In this document: positions 26,282 through 33,710 of the stretch, in pieces
Numbering within the stretch: position 1 is the stretch's first letter
Layout of the letters: each line of letters begins with the position of its first letter
DNA from: an uncultured Pseudomonadota bacterium
GTDB taxonomy: Bacteria; Pseudomonadota; Gammaproteobacteria; Steroidobacterales; Steroidobacteraceae
NCBI GenBank assembly: GCA_902826225.1
Contig: CADEED010000001.1
Coordinates: forward strand, 37,517-101,516
DNA: 64,000 nt
Direction of reading: 5' to 3'
The notes under the pieces: generated by a model
What the model saw: the letters and a program-made list of their open reading frames with translations, nothing else
Told to the model about the DNA's origin: nothing
The model's database searches: none
Translations under genes and position numbers: made by a program

Positions 26282-26291
26282 CGTATACGAT
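26282..26291. promoter_or_regulatory. Candidate GntR operator, site 1
   Basis: CGTATACGAT lies in the 39-bp gap between the deaminase and oxidase starts. Its core CGTATACG is a perfect palindrome. The same ten bases occur in reverse orientation at 28281-28290, just before the GntR regulator. Confidence 0.55.
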
Positions 26292-26303
26292 ATATTATCG
26301 GCA

Positions 26304-27557
26304 ATGAATCAGGGTGAGAAGGCTCCGGCCGATGCGATCGTCGTCGGTGGGGGCATCGTCGGACTCGCCTGCGCATTCGAACTGCAATCGCGCGGACTGG
26401 CAACCGTTCTCGTGGATCCAGACCGGGTCCGCCGCGGCGCCTCGTGGGGAAACGCCGGGCATCTCGCGGTCGAACAGGTGGAACCGCTCGCCTCGTTCGC
26501 GACCCTCGCGAGCGTGCCGCGGCGGCTGTTCTGGCGTGGTGGCGCGGTCGCCCTGCCCCCGCGGGACATCGGCACCTGGCTGCCGTTCGCGTGGCGGCTG
26601 TTCGGCGCCAGCGGGGCTCACCGATTCACGGCCGGGAAGACGGCACTCAAGTCGCTCGTCGATCTGGCATTGCCCGCGTGGCGGCGGCTGTCCGCCAACG
26701 CCGGCGCGGCGCCGGCGATCGTCGAGGACGGACATTACGTCGTCTGGGAAACGCCGGGCGGCGCGCGCGCCGGCCGCGATTTCTGGCGCAACGCGGACAC
26801 CGGCACCGCGTCCACGCGCGACGCGACGCGCGCGGAAATCGGCGCGATCGCCGCCCTCATCGGCCGCGAGCCGGCGGGCGTTCTCCGGTTCGTCGGAACC
26901 GGACGGGTTCGCGATCCCGGCGCGCTCAACGACCGGATCGCCGCTGCATTCTCCGCGGCCGGCGGCCGGGAACAACTCGCGCAAGTTCGCAGACTGCGGG
27001 TCTCGAAGGGCCGCGCGTCCGTCGATCTCGAGGATGGCGATCGCCTCGACGCGGATGTCGTCGTGATCGCGGCGGGGGTGGGCTCGGGCGGGCTGATGCA
27101 CAGTCTCGGGGTGCGAACGCCGATCATCGCGGAGCGCGGTTATCACCTCCAGGCGCCGGCGGCCGCGTGGCCGGACATGCCGCCCATCGTGTTCGAAGAG
27201 CGGTCGATGATCGTGAGCCGGTTCGAATCCGGGCTGCGCGCCGCGAGCTTCGTCGAGTTCGGCCGCGAGGCGGGCCCGCCGGATGCGCGAAAGTGGCGGC
27301 GATTGCAGTCACATGCGGCAGATCTGCGCCTGCCATTCGACACGGCGCCGCGCGAGTGGATGGGTGCGCGCCCCACGCTTCCGGACTATCTACCGGCGCT
27401 GGGCCGCAGCAGCCGTGCGGACAACCTGATCTGCGCGTTCGGACACCAGCACCTGGGAATGACGCTGGCGGCCGCGAGCGCGGAGATCGTGGCGGCGACG
27501 GCGTTCGGCATCGTGCCGCCGCTGGATCTGCGGCCCTTCTCGCCCGACCGGTTCTAG
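26304..27557 (+). CDS. DadA-like FAD-dependent D-amino-acid/D-hydroxyproline dehydrogenase
   Basis: A 417-residue DAO-fold flavoprotein. The dinucleotide-binding motif AIVVGGGIVGLACAFELQSR is near the N-terminus, followed by RRGASWGNAGHLAVEQ, which matches DadA and the single-subunit D-hydroxyproline dehydrogenases. The C-terminal FAD segment is NLICAFGHQHLGMTLAAASA. Conserved MGARPTLPDYLPALGR supports the same group. It is divergent from the DapA-like gene across 39 bp, and both are probably regulated through the shared CGTATACGAT site. Oxidation of cis-4-hydroxy-D-proline is the favoured reaction; D-alanine oxidation is an alternative. No epimerase gene is present in the window. Confidence 0.8.
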   Translation: MNQGEKAPADAIVVGGGIVGLACAFELQSRGLATVLVDPDRVRRGASWGNAGHLAVEQVEPLASFATLASVPRRLFWRGGAVALPPRDIGTWLPFAWRLFGASGAHRFTAGKTALKSLVDLALPAWRRLSANAGAAPAIVEDGHYVVWETPGGARAGRDFWRNADTGTASTRDATRAEIGAIAALIGREPAGVLRFVGTGRVRDPGALNDRIAAAFSAAGGREQLAQVRRLRVSKGRASVDLEDGDRLDADVVVIAAGVGSGGLMHSLGVRTPIIAERGYHLQAPAAAWPDMPPIVFEERSMIVSRFESGLRAASFVEFGREAGPPDARKWRRLQSHAADLRLPFDTAPREWMGARPTLPDYLPALGRSSRADNLICAFGHQHLGMTLAAASAEIVAATAFGIVPPLDLRPFSPDRF

Positions 27558-27565
27558 CGGGTGTG

Positions 27566-28273
27566 TCAGGCGCGCTTGCGCGCGCGCTTCGCGGGCGCTT
27601 TCGCGGCGCGCGTGACGGGATGAACGCGCAGGACTCTGCGCAGATCGCCGAGCGTATGCTCGAGGTGCGCCGTGATCAGCTTGCGCACGCGGGCATCGCG
27701 CCGCTTGCTCCACGCCTCGAGCATCTCATGGTGCTCGCCTTCCGCGCGCAGCACGCGTCCCTTGGGTTCGAGATGCTTGCGCACGTAGCGATCCGCGAGG
27801 ATGTGCAGGCGCGCCACGATGTCGGTGGTCAGGCGCATCCCGCAAGGCTGGACGAGCGCGAGATGAAACGCGCGATTCGCCGCCCCGACCGTCGGCTTGT
27901 GCGCCACCGCCTCGCTGTCGAAGTGCGCCAGCGCGAGCCGCGCCCGTTCGTGGTCGACGTCGGTCGCCTTCAGTGAAGCCAGCGCGGCGGCATCCGGCTC
28001 GATCTTCAGGCGCAACGCGTAGACCTCCTCCGCTTCCTCCGGCGACATCGGCCGCACGAAGAACCCGCGATTCGGATGCGAGACGACAAGCCCGTCTTGT
28101 TCGAGGCGGGCCAGGGCTTCGCGCAGCGGGATCTTGCTGACGCGCAGTTCGGCCGCGAGCGCGTCCTGCCGGATCGGCAGATCGGCCTCGATCGTTCCCG
28201 ACAGGATGAAGTCGCGCAGGACGTCGACGAGCCGGTCGGACAGGGTCCGGATCTCGAGATGGATGGGACGCAC
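27566..28273 (-). CDS. GntR/FCD-family regulator
   Basis: A 235-residue transcription factor with an N-terminal GntR winged HTH (SDRLVDVLRDFILSGTIEAD, RQDALAAELRVSKIPLREAL) and a C-terminal FCD effector domain whose metal-binding residues include histidines in NRAFHLAL and HEMLEAW. It starts at GTG 28273, the only in-frame start that keeps the HTH whole; the upstream open frame is amidase antisense. A CGTATACGAT word 8 bp ahead of the start suggests autoregulation, and the same word sits in the promoter of the deaminase and oxidase genes. The tail is very basic (APAKRARKRA). Confidence 0.85.
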   Translation of the reverse strand: MRPIHLEIRTLSDRLVDVLRDFILSGTIEADLPIRQDALAAELRVSKIPLREALARLEQDGLVVSHPNRGFFVRPMSPEEAEEVYALRLKIEPDAAALASLKATDVDHERARLALAHFDSEAVAHKPTVGAANRAFHLALVQPCGMRLTTDIVARLHILADRYVRKHLEPKGRVLRAEGEHHEMLEAWSKRRDARVRKLITAHLEHTLGDLRRVLRVHPVTRAAKAPAKRARKRA

Positions 28274-28280
28274 GAAATCG

Positions 28281-28290
28281 ATCGTATACG
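28281..28290. promoter_or_regulatory. Candidate GntR operator, site 2
   Basis: ATCGTATACG is the reverse complement of the word at 26282-26291. The core TCGTATACGA (28282-28291) is a perfect 10-bp palindrome. It is 8 bp upstream of the GntR start, a normal place for an autoregulatory operator. Confidence 0.55.
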
Positions 28291-28314
28291 AAGGCCCCGA
28301 CCGGGAAGAAGGAA

Positions 28315-29829
28315 TCAGCGCGGCGGTTTTTGCGCCTGCTCGAACGCGTGACCGAGCGCAAGCAAGGTCTGCTCGTCCCAGGCCTTGCCGAAGAACGAGA
28401 GTCCCACGGGCAGACCCGCGGCCTCGCCCATCGGCACCGTGAGGTGCGGATACCCGGCGACGGCGGCCAGGCTCGACGACGAGCCCACGTCGCGATCGCC
28501 ATTGACCAGGTCGATCATCCACGCGGGCCCGGCGGTGGGCGCGATCAAGGCGACGACCTTGTGTTCGGCGAGCAAGCGGTCGATCCCGCCGCGCGCGAGC
28601 GCGCGCGCTTTCGGCAGGGACCACGTGTATGGCGCGGCGTCGAGACCCGCCGCGGACTCGGCCTGTTCGAAGATCTCCTGCCCGAAGTGCGCGAGCTCGC
28701 GCGGCTCCGCGGCGTTGAACGCGATGAGTTGCTCGAGCGTGCGCGCCTGCACCTCGGGAGGTGTCGTCGCGAGATAGGCATTCAGCGCCGGCTTGAACTC
28801 CGCCAGCAGCACGTTCAACTCGACTTCGTAGAGATCGGCGAAGTCGAACTCGTTCACGTCGACGAGCTCCGCGCCCTGCGCGCGCAGCACCGCCAGCGCG
28901 GACTCGAACACCGCGTCGGTCGAGCCGCGGAATCCCTTGATGAAGCGTGCCACGCCGAGCCGTGCGCCTTTCAATGCATCGGGGCGCAACGCGTCCGTGT
29001 AGTTTGATGGCGCGCCCTCGCGCGTGACCATGCCGCCGAGCAGGATCGCCGCGTCGCGCACGCTCGCCGTCATCGGGCCGGCCGTGTCCTGCGAGGGGCT
29101 TATCGGCACGATGCCATCCTGGGACACCAGTCCGACCGTCGGCTTGAGACCGACCACGCCGTTGATCGAAGCCGGGCACACGATGGAACCATCCGTCTCG
29201 GTGCCGACCGCGAGCGGCGCCATGTGCGCCGCGATGGCGGTCGCGGAGCCGGAGCTCGAGCCGCAGGCGCTGCGGCGCGGATCGTGCGGATTGACCGCGA
29301 GGCCACCCACCGCGCTCCAGCCGCTCGACGACTCGAACGAGCGGAAATTGGCCCACTCGGAGAGGTTTGCCTTGGCGATCACGATGGCGCCCGCCTCGCG
29401 CAGTTTCGCGACGAGCGGCGCGTCCTGCTCGCGCAGGTTCCGCTCGAGCGCGAGCGACCCGGCGGTCGTCACCCACCCGGCGGCGTCGATGTTGTCCTTC
29501 AGGATGACCGGGATGCCATGCAGCGGGCCGCGCAGGCGCGCGACGCGGCGGGCGGCATCCCGTTCGCGTGCCTCATCGAGCGCGCGCGGATTCACCGCGA
29601 TGACGGCGCGCAACTCGCCGTTGCACTCGGCGATGCGCGCCAGGTAGGCGCGCACCAGTGCAACGGACGTCGTGCGATTGGAGTCGAGCGCGGCGCGCAG
29701 GTCGTCGACGGTCGCGGTGGCGAGATCGAGACTGCCGGCGCGGACTTTCTTCGCGCAGGACCACGCCGGCGACCCGAGCGAGACGGCGGCGAGCGCCGCG
29801 AGTATCGATGCGAGTTGGGCGGGCTTCAT
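28315..29829 (-). CDS. Exported amidase (amidase-signature family)
   Basis: A 504-residue amidase-signature hydrolase. The N-terminus MKPAQLASILAALAAVSLGS is a signal peptide, so the enzyme should act in the periplasm. The catalytic lysine is in PVILKDNIDAAGWVTTAGS, and the serine pair lies in ACGSSSGSATAIAAHMAPLA, with the SIVCPASINGVVGLKPT segment following. The family hydrolyses amides by a Ser-cisSer-Lys triad. It is next to the amino-acid catabolic cluster and may release amino acids or ammonia from amides outside the cytoplasm, but its substrate cannot be told. The start at 29829 is chosen because the signal peptide begins there. Confidence 0.88.
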   Translation of the reverse strand: MKPAQLASILAALAAVSLGSPAWSCAKKVRAGSLDLATATVDDLRAALDSNRTTSVALVRAYLARIAECNGELRAVIAVNPRALDEARERDAARRVARLRGPLHGIPVILKDNIDAAGWVTTAGSLALERNLREQDAPLVAKLREAGAIVIAKANLSEWANFRSFESSSGWSAVGGLAVNPHDPRRSACGSSSGSATAIAAHMAPLAVGTETDGSIVCPASINGVVGLKPTVGLVSQDGIVPISPSQDTAGPMTASVRDAAILLGGMVTREGAPSNYTDALRPDALKGARLGVARFIKGFRGSTDAVFESALAVLRAQGAELVDVNEFDFADLYEVELNVLLAEFKPALNAYLATTPPEVQARTLEQLIAFNAAEPRELAHFGQEIFEQAESAAGLDAAPYTWSLPKARALARGGIDRLLAEHKVVALIAPTAGPAWMIDLVNGDRDVGSSSSLAAVAGYPHLTVPMGEAAGLPVGLSFFGKAWDEQTLLALGHAFEQAQKPPR

Positions 29830-29866
29830 CCGCGCATGGTACGCGGCCCCGCGCGTCCCGCGAAGC

Positions 29867-30046
29867 TCAGGCGGGTGCGGCGAGCGCCCCGCGCGGCATC
29901 GCCGGGCCGCGCGGGAACATGAGCGACAGCAGCACGACGGCGCCGCCGATCGTCGCGGCGCTGATGTACATCCACGCATACCTGCCGAAGCGGTCGAACA
30001 CCCAGCCGCCCGCGAGCGGGCCTATCGCCATGCCGAGGGCAGTGTC
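29867..30046 (-). pseudogene. C-terminal remnant of an MFS transporter
   Basis: About 60 codons read DTALGMAIGPLAGGWVFDRF, then GRYAWMYISAATIGGAVVLL and a short tail with a TGA stop at 29869-29867. This is the last two helices of a major-facilitator transporter. Nothing upstream continues the frame: the sequence passes directly into the 3' end of the histidine kinase gene, whose stop codon at 30022 lies inside the remnant. A deletion that joined the two genes is the simplest account. Confidence 0.75.
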
Positions 30047-31278
30047 ACGACGAAGCGGCTGCCACCACCCACGCGCGGCTCGTACTCGACTTGGCCGCGA
30101 TGCGCGGCCGCGATCTGCCGGACGATCGACAGGCCCAAACCTGCACCGGTCGCGGCCGCACCGCCGGCCGGCGACGTCGCACGCTGGAAGGGCTCGAAGA
30201 TGCGCGTGCGATCCGGATCCGCTACGCCCGGGCCCGCGTCTTCGACCACGATGCGCGCCGCGGTTAACGAACGCTCGAGCCGCACCGTCGTGGCGCCACC
30301 GCCGTGCACGCGCGCGTTCTCCAGCAGGTTGCGCACGAGCCGGCGAAGCAGGCCGGCATCGCCATTGACGATCACCGCCTCGCCGATCACTTCGCGGTCG
30401 TAGTACGAGGCCTCCTCCGCCACCAGCGCGAGCAGGTCGACGGGTTCGGCGCGTTCGAGCTTCTGCGCCGCGTCGAGCCGGCTGGCGAGCAGCATCTCGC
30501 CGATGAGCGCGTCGAGCTCGGCGATGTTCCGCGTGAGTTCGGCATGCGCCGAAGCGTCGGCGCCGGACAGCTTCTCGATGGCCATGCGGATCCGCGCGAG
30601 CGGCGTGCGCAGCTCGTGCGAGCAGTTCGCGAGCAACAGTTGGTGCGAGCGGACCAGCGTCTCGATGCGCGCCGCGGAGTCGTTGAAGCTCGACGCGAGC
30701 GATGCAACCTCGTCGCGCCCCTCGACGCGCACGCGCGCGGCGAGATCGCCGCCACCGAACCGGCGCACGCCCTCTTCCAGCCGGCCGAGCCGCGCCGTGA
30801 GCCGGCGCGTGACCGGATAGGTGATCAGCGCGAGCGTCGCGGCGATGGCGACGAGAATCAGGCCCACGTGCAGCCCATGCATCAGCAGGCGGCGATAGGG
30901 ATAGACGACGATCCGCCGGCCGTCGCTCATCGACTGGTTGAACACCGCCCCATCACGCGTGAACGTCCAGCCGTGGCGCGACAGCTGCTGCGCGTCGAGC
31001 TCGGGAAGTCTTCCCCGGGAGTACTCGGCGACCCCATCCGCCCCCAGCAGGCGCACGCTCGCGTGGACCTGGGCGGCGAGCGCATCGACGATCGCGCGCT
31101 CCTGATCGGGCGTGTCGGGCGCGGTCAGTAGATGGGCGGAGAGGCCCGACGCGGTCTCGACGCCCCAGATCGCACCGCGTGGCGCCGAGAAGTAGTGCCA
31201 GACGCCCATGCCCGCGACCACGAATGCGACGAGCGTGCCGATGATGGCGACATAGAGCTGCAGGTGCAGGCGGCGCAT
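30022..31278 (-). CDS. Sensor histidine kinase (CpxA-like)
   Basis: A 418-residue membrane sensor kinase. One helix at residues 8-30 and another near 140-160 bracket a periplasmic domain of about 110 residues. A HAMP domain (ITYPVTRRLTARLGRLEEG) follows, then the H-box LLANCSHELRTPLARIRMAI, N-box LVRNLLENARVHGG, and G-boxes VEDAGPGVAD and GLGLSIVRQIAAAH. It shares TGATG with the response regulator upstream. The last residues (after FVVTLP) come from bases that also belong to an MFS remnant, so the C-terminus may have been changed by the deletion; the catalytic core is complete. The Spy-like gene next door suggests envelope or metal stress sensing. Confidence 0.88.
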   Translation of the reverse strand: MRRLHLQLYVAIIGTLVAFVVAGMGVWHYFSAPRGAIWGVETASGLSAHLLTAPDTPDQERAIVDALAAQVHASVRLLGADGVAEYSRGRLPELDAQQLSRHGWTFTRDGAVFNQSMSDGRRIVVYPYRRLLMHGLHVGLILVAIAATLALITYPVTRRLTARLGRLEEGVRRFGGGDLAARVRVEGRDEVASLASSFNDSAARIETLVRSHQLLLANCSHELRTPLARIRMAIEKLSGADASAHAELTRNIAELDALIGEMLLASRLDAAQKLERAEPVDLLALVAEEASYYDREVIGEAVIVNGDAGLLRRLVRNLLENARVHGGGATTVRLERSLTAARIVVEDAGPGVADPDRTRIFEPFQRATSPAGGAAATGAGLGLSIVRQIAAAHRGQVEYEPRVGGGSRFVVTLPSAWR

Positions 31279-31967
31279 CAGCGGTCCTGCTCCTTCGCGA
31301 ACACGTAGCCCGCGCCGCGCAGCGTGAGGATGCGTCTCGGCCGCTTCGGATCCTCCTCGATCGCGGCGCGCAGCCGGGAGATCTGCACGTCGATCGACCG
31401 GTCGAAGTCCTCGAGCGCCGCACCCTTGGTCACGTCCATCAGCGCTTCCCGCGACAGCACCCGGCCCGCCCTCTCGGCGAGCGCGAGCAGCAGCGTGAAC
31501 TGCTGGCCCGTCAGCGTGCGCCGCTGGCCGTCCACCCGCACCTCGCGTGCGCCGCGATCGATCTCGAGCCGGCCGAATCGCAGGACATCGGAGGCGGCGC
31601 CCGCGGCCCGGCGGCGCAGGATGGCCCGCAGCCGGGCGAGCAGCTCGCGCGGCTCGAAGGGCTTCGGTAGATAGTCGTCGGCGCCGAGCTCGAGCCCAAC
31701 GACGCGGTCCAGCGGATCACCGCGTGCGGTCAGCATGAGGAGCGGCACGTCAGACCTGGCGCGGATCGCGCGGCACAGGTCGAGGCCGTCCGCGTCGGGC
31801 AGCATGAGGTCGAGGATCACGGCATCGAAATCCACCGCGCCGATCTGCCGGGTCGCGGCGGCGCCATCCGCCGCGATCACGAGTCGAAAACCCGCCTCGC
31901 CGAGATAGTCGCAGACCATCGCGGCGAGGCGGGTGTCGTCTTCGACGAGCAGGATGCGCTGGCTCAC
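31278..31967 (-). CDS. OmpR-family response regulator (CpxR-like)
   Basis: A 229-residue response regulator. The receiver domain has the acidic pair VEDD near the N-terminus, the phospho-acceptor aspartate in AVILDLMLPDADGLDLC and the lysine in DDYLPKPFEPRELLARL. The C-terminal winged HTH (about 130-225) ends in RRILTLRGAGYVFA. It starts with GTG at 31967. Its stop overlaps the kinase start, and the Spy/CpxP-like gene lies 15 bp before it, so the three genes form one unit. Predicted to bind DNA when phosphorylated by the kinase; targets probably include this operon. Confidence 0.9.
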   Translation of the reverse strand: MSQRILLVEDDTRLAAMVCDYLGEAGFRLVIAADGAAATRQIGAVDFDAVILDLMLPDADGLDLCRAIRARSDVPLLMLTARGDPLDRVVGLELGADDYLPKPFEPRELLARLRAILRRRAAGAASDVLRFGRLEIDRGAREVRVDGQRRTLTGQQFTLLLALAERAGRVLSREALMDVTKGAALEDFDRSIDVQISRLRAAIEEDPKRPRRILTLRGAGYVFAKEQDR

Positions 31968-31982
31968 CGCCGCATCTTGCCG

Positions 31983-32486
31983 TCAGTGCCTGGCCTTATC
32001 CATTCGCGCGGCCATCCTTGCGCCGAGCTGCTCGCGCTGTTCCGGCGTCAGCACTTCCGCCGCGTCCGCGAGCGCAGCCGCACAGCGCTTCGACGCCGCG
32101 TCCAGGGCTGCCACGTGTCCGGCACGCAGGCCTTCCAGGCGCGCCCGGTCGATGGTCGGCGCGACGAAGATTTCGTGCAGCTGGGCGTGGACGCCGCCGT
32201 GCTGCTGGCGCAGCGCTTTCAGATCGGCGACGGCGGCCGCGACGATCGACCGGACCTGCGCCTGTTGTTCGGGCGTCGCGTCGACGTCCTTCAGCACGTG
32301 TTCGACGTGGACCTGGAGGTGATCGCCGATCTCATCGAAACCCATGCCGCCGCCGTGCATGACATGCATGCCGCCCCCGCCGGCATGGGCGAATACGAGC
32401 GCACCGGCCCCCGCGAGCGCGAGCGCACCGGCAGCGATGGATCCGATGAGGAAGCGTCGTTTGCGGGGGGAATTGGCTTCTGACAT
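31983..32486 (-). CDS. Spy/CpxP-like periplasmic protein
   Basis: A 167-residue protein with an N-terminal membrane anchor or signal (RRFLIGSIAAGALALAGAGA) followed by a glycine- and histidine-rich stretch (GGGGMHVMHGGGMG) and a helical body with two LTxxQ-like motifs: DATPEQQAQVRSI and EVLTPEQREQLGARM. These are typical of Spy/CpxP and CnrX-like metal-sensing proteins. The His/Met cluster may bind metal ions. The ATG at 32486 is chosen over the longer frame because a GGAG site precedes it and the hydrophobic segment is then near the start. It leads the operon with the response regulator and kinase and probably restrains or feeds signals to the kinase. Confidence 0.75.
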   Translation of the reverse strand: MSEANSPRKRRFLIGSIAAGALALAGAGALVFAHAGGGGMHVMHGGGMGFDEIGDHLQVHVEHVLKDVDATPEQQAQVRSIVAAAVADLKALRQQHGGVHAQLHEIFVAPTIDRARLEGLRAGHVAALDAASKRCAAALADAAEVLTPEQREQLGARMAARMDKARH

Positions 32487-32624
32487 GACTGGCTCCGTTG
32501 GTTGTTGGACGGAACCAGCCTGGGTCGCGCCGGTTTCGCGGATTTCGCGGCCGTGTAAAGTTATGTAACGGACGGCTGGCCGCTCCAACTACTGCGGGCA
32601 TGCCCGAGCCGCTATGCTCGGCTG

Positions 32625-33710
32625 ATGCTCCGGCCGATCGTCCGCATCCTCCTGCTCTGCCTGTGGATCGTTGCACCCGTCCGCGGCGAGGCGCCGGCCG
32701 GTCCGCCGAAAGGGCTCACCGCCCGCGATGCGGTGGGGCTCATGGGCCGCGGCATCAACATCGGAAACACGCTCGAGAACACGACCACGTGGGAAACGGG
32801 TTGGGGCAATCCGCCGATCACCAGGGCGTTCGTCGAACAACTCGCGCGACTGGGATTCCGCACGGTGCGCCTCCCGGTCGCCTGGGACACCTACGCGGCG
32901 GACGGCCGGATCCCGGAGGCCCGGATGGCGCGCGTCCGCGAAGTCGCCGGCTGGATCACGGGCGCCGGCATGTTCTGCGTCATCAACATCCACTGGGACG
33001 GCGGCTGGATCGACTCGAGCAACAAGGAGCGGTTCGCAGCGACGCACGCGACGTTCAGCCCGGTAGCGGAGCGGAAGTTCCGCGACTACTGGCGGCAGAT
33101 CGCCACCGCGTTCGCAAGCGAGGACGAGAAAGTGATCTTCGAGGCCCTCAACGAGGAGACGGATTTCTCGGGAGAAGGTTCGCAGGCGTCGGCGTACGCG
33201 ACGCTGACGCGCGTGAACCAGCTGTTCGTCGACACCGTGCGCGCATCCGGAGGCAACAATGCACGGCGCCTGCTGATCGTCACCGGGTATGCGACCGACA
33301 TCGAGAAGACGGCGAACCCGCTCTACCAACTACCCGTGGATCCCGCGCCGCACCGCCTGCTGCTGTCCGTGCACTACTACACCCCGTGGCAGTTCGCCGG
33401 CCTCGAGCAGGACGCGAGCTGGGGCAAGGTGCAGCCGGCGTGGGGATCGAAGGCCGACGTCGAGATGCTCGAGCGCCTGTTCGACCGGCTGCGCGATTTT
33501 TGCGCGGCGCAGGACATCCCCGCGTTCATCGGCGAGTTCAACGTCACCGAGAAGCGCGACAAGGATTCACGCATTCGCTGGCTGACGGCGGTGTCTCGCG
33601 CGGCCACTGCACGCGGCATGGTGCCGGTGCTCTGGGACACGGGTGGCGAGGTGTCGCGGCGGCCTCCCCACGCGCCGAGCGCGGTGCTGCGCGCGGTGCT
33701 GGAGCGATAG
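32625..33710 (+). CDS. GH5 family endoglucanase-like glycoside hydrolase
   Basis: A 361-residue secreted glycosidase. Signal peptide residues 1-21 (ILLLCLWIVAPVRG) are followed by a TIM barrel with GRGINIGNTLENT, TVRLPVAWD, VINIHWDGGW, the acid/base Asn176-Glu177 in IFEALNEETD, LSVHYYTPWQF and the nucleophile Glu304 in FIGEFNV. This is the standard GH5 pattern (cellulase subfamily). It should hydrolyse beta-1,4-glucan or a related plant polysaccharide in the periplasm or outside. No carbohydrate-binding module is attached. It converges with the GH78 gene with no gap. Confidence 0.92.
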   Translation: MLRPIVRILLLCLWIVAPVRGEAPAGPPKGLTARDAVGLMGRGINIGNTLENTTTWETGWGNPPITRAFVEQLARLGFRTVRLPVAWDTYAADGRIPEARMARVREVAGWITGAGMFCVINIHWDGGWIDSSNKERFAATHATFSPVAERKFRDYWRQIATAFASEDEKVIFEALNEETDFSGEGSQASAYATLTRVNQLFVDTVRASGGNNARRLLIVTGYATDIEKTANPLYQLPVDPAPHRLLLSVHYYTPWQFAGLEQDASWGKVQPAWGSKADVEMLERLFDRLRDFCAAQDIPAFIGEFNVTEKRDKDSRIRWLTAVSRAATARGMVPVLWDTGGEVSRRPPHAPSAVLRAVLER

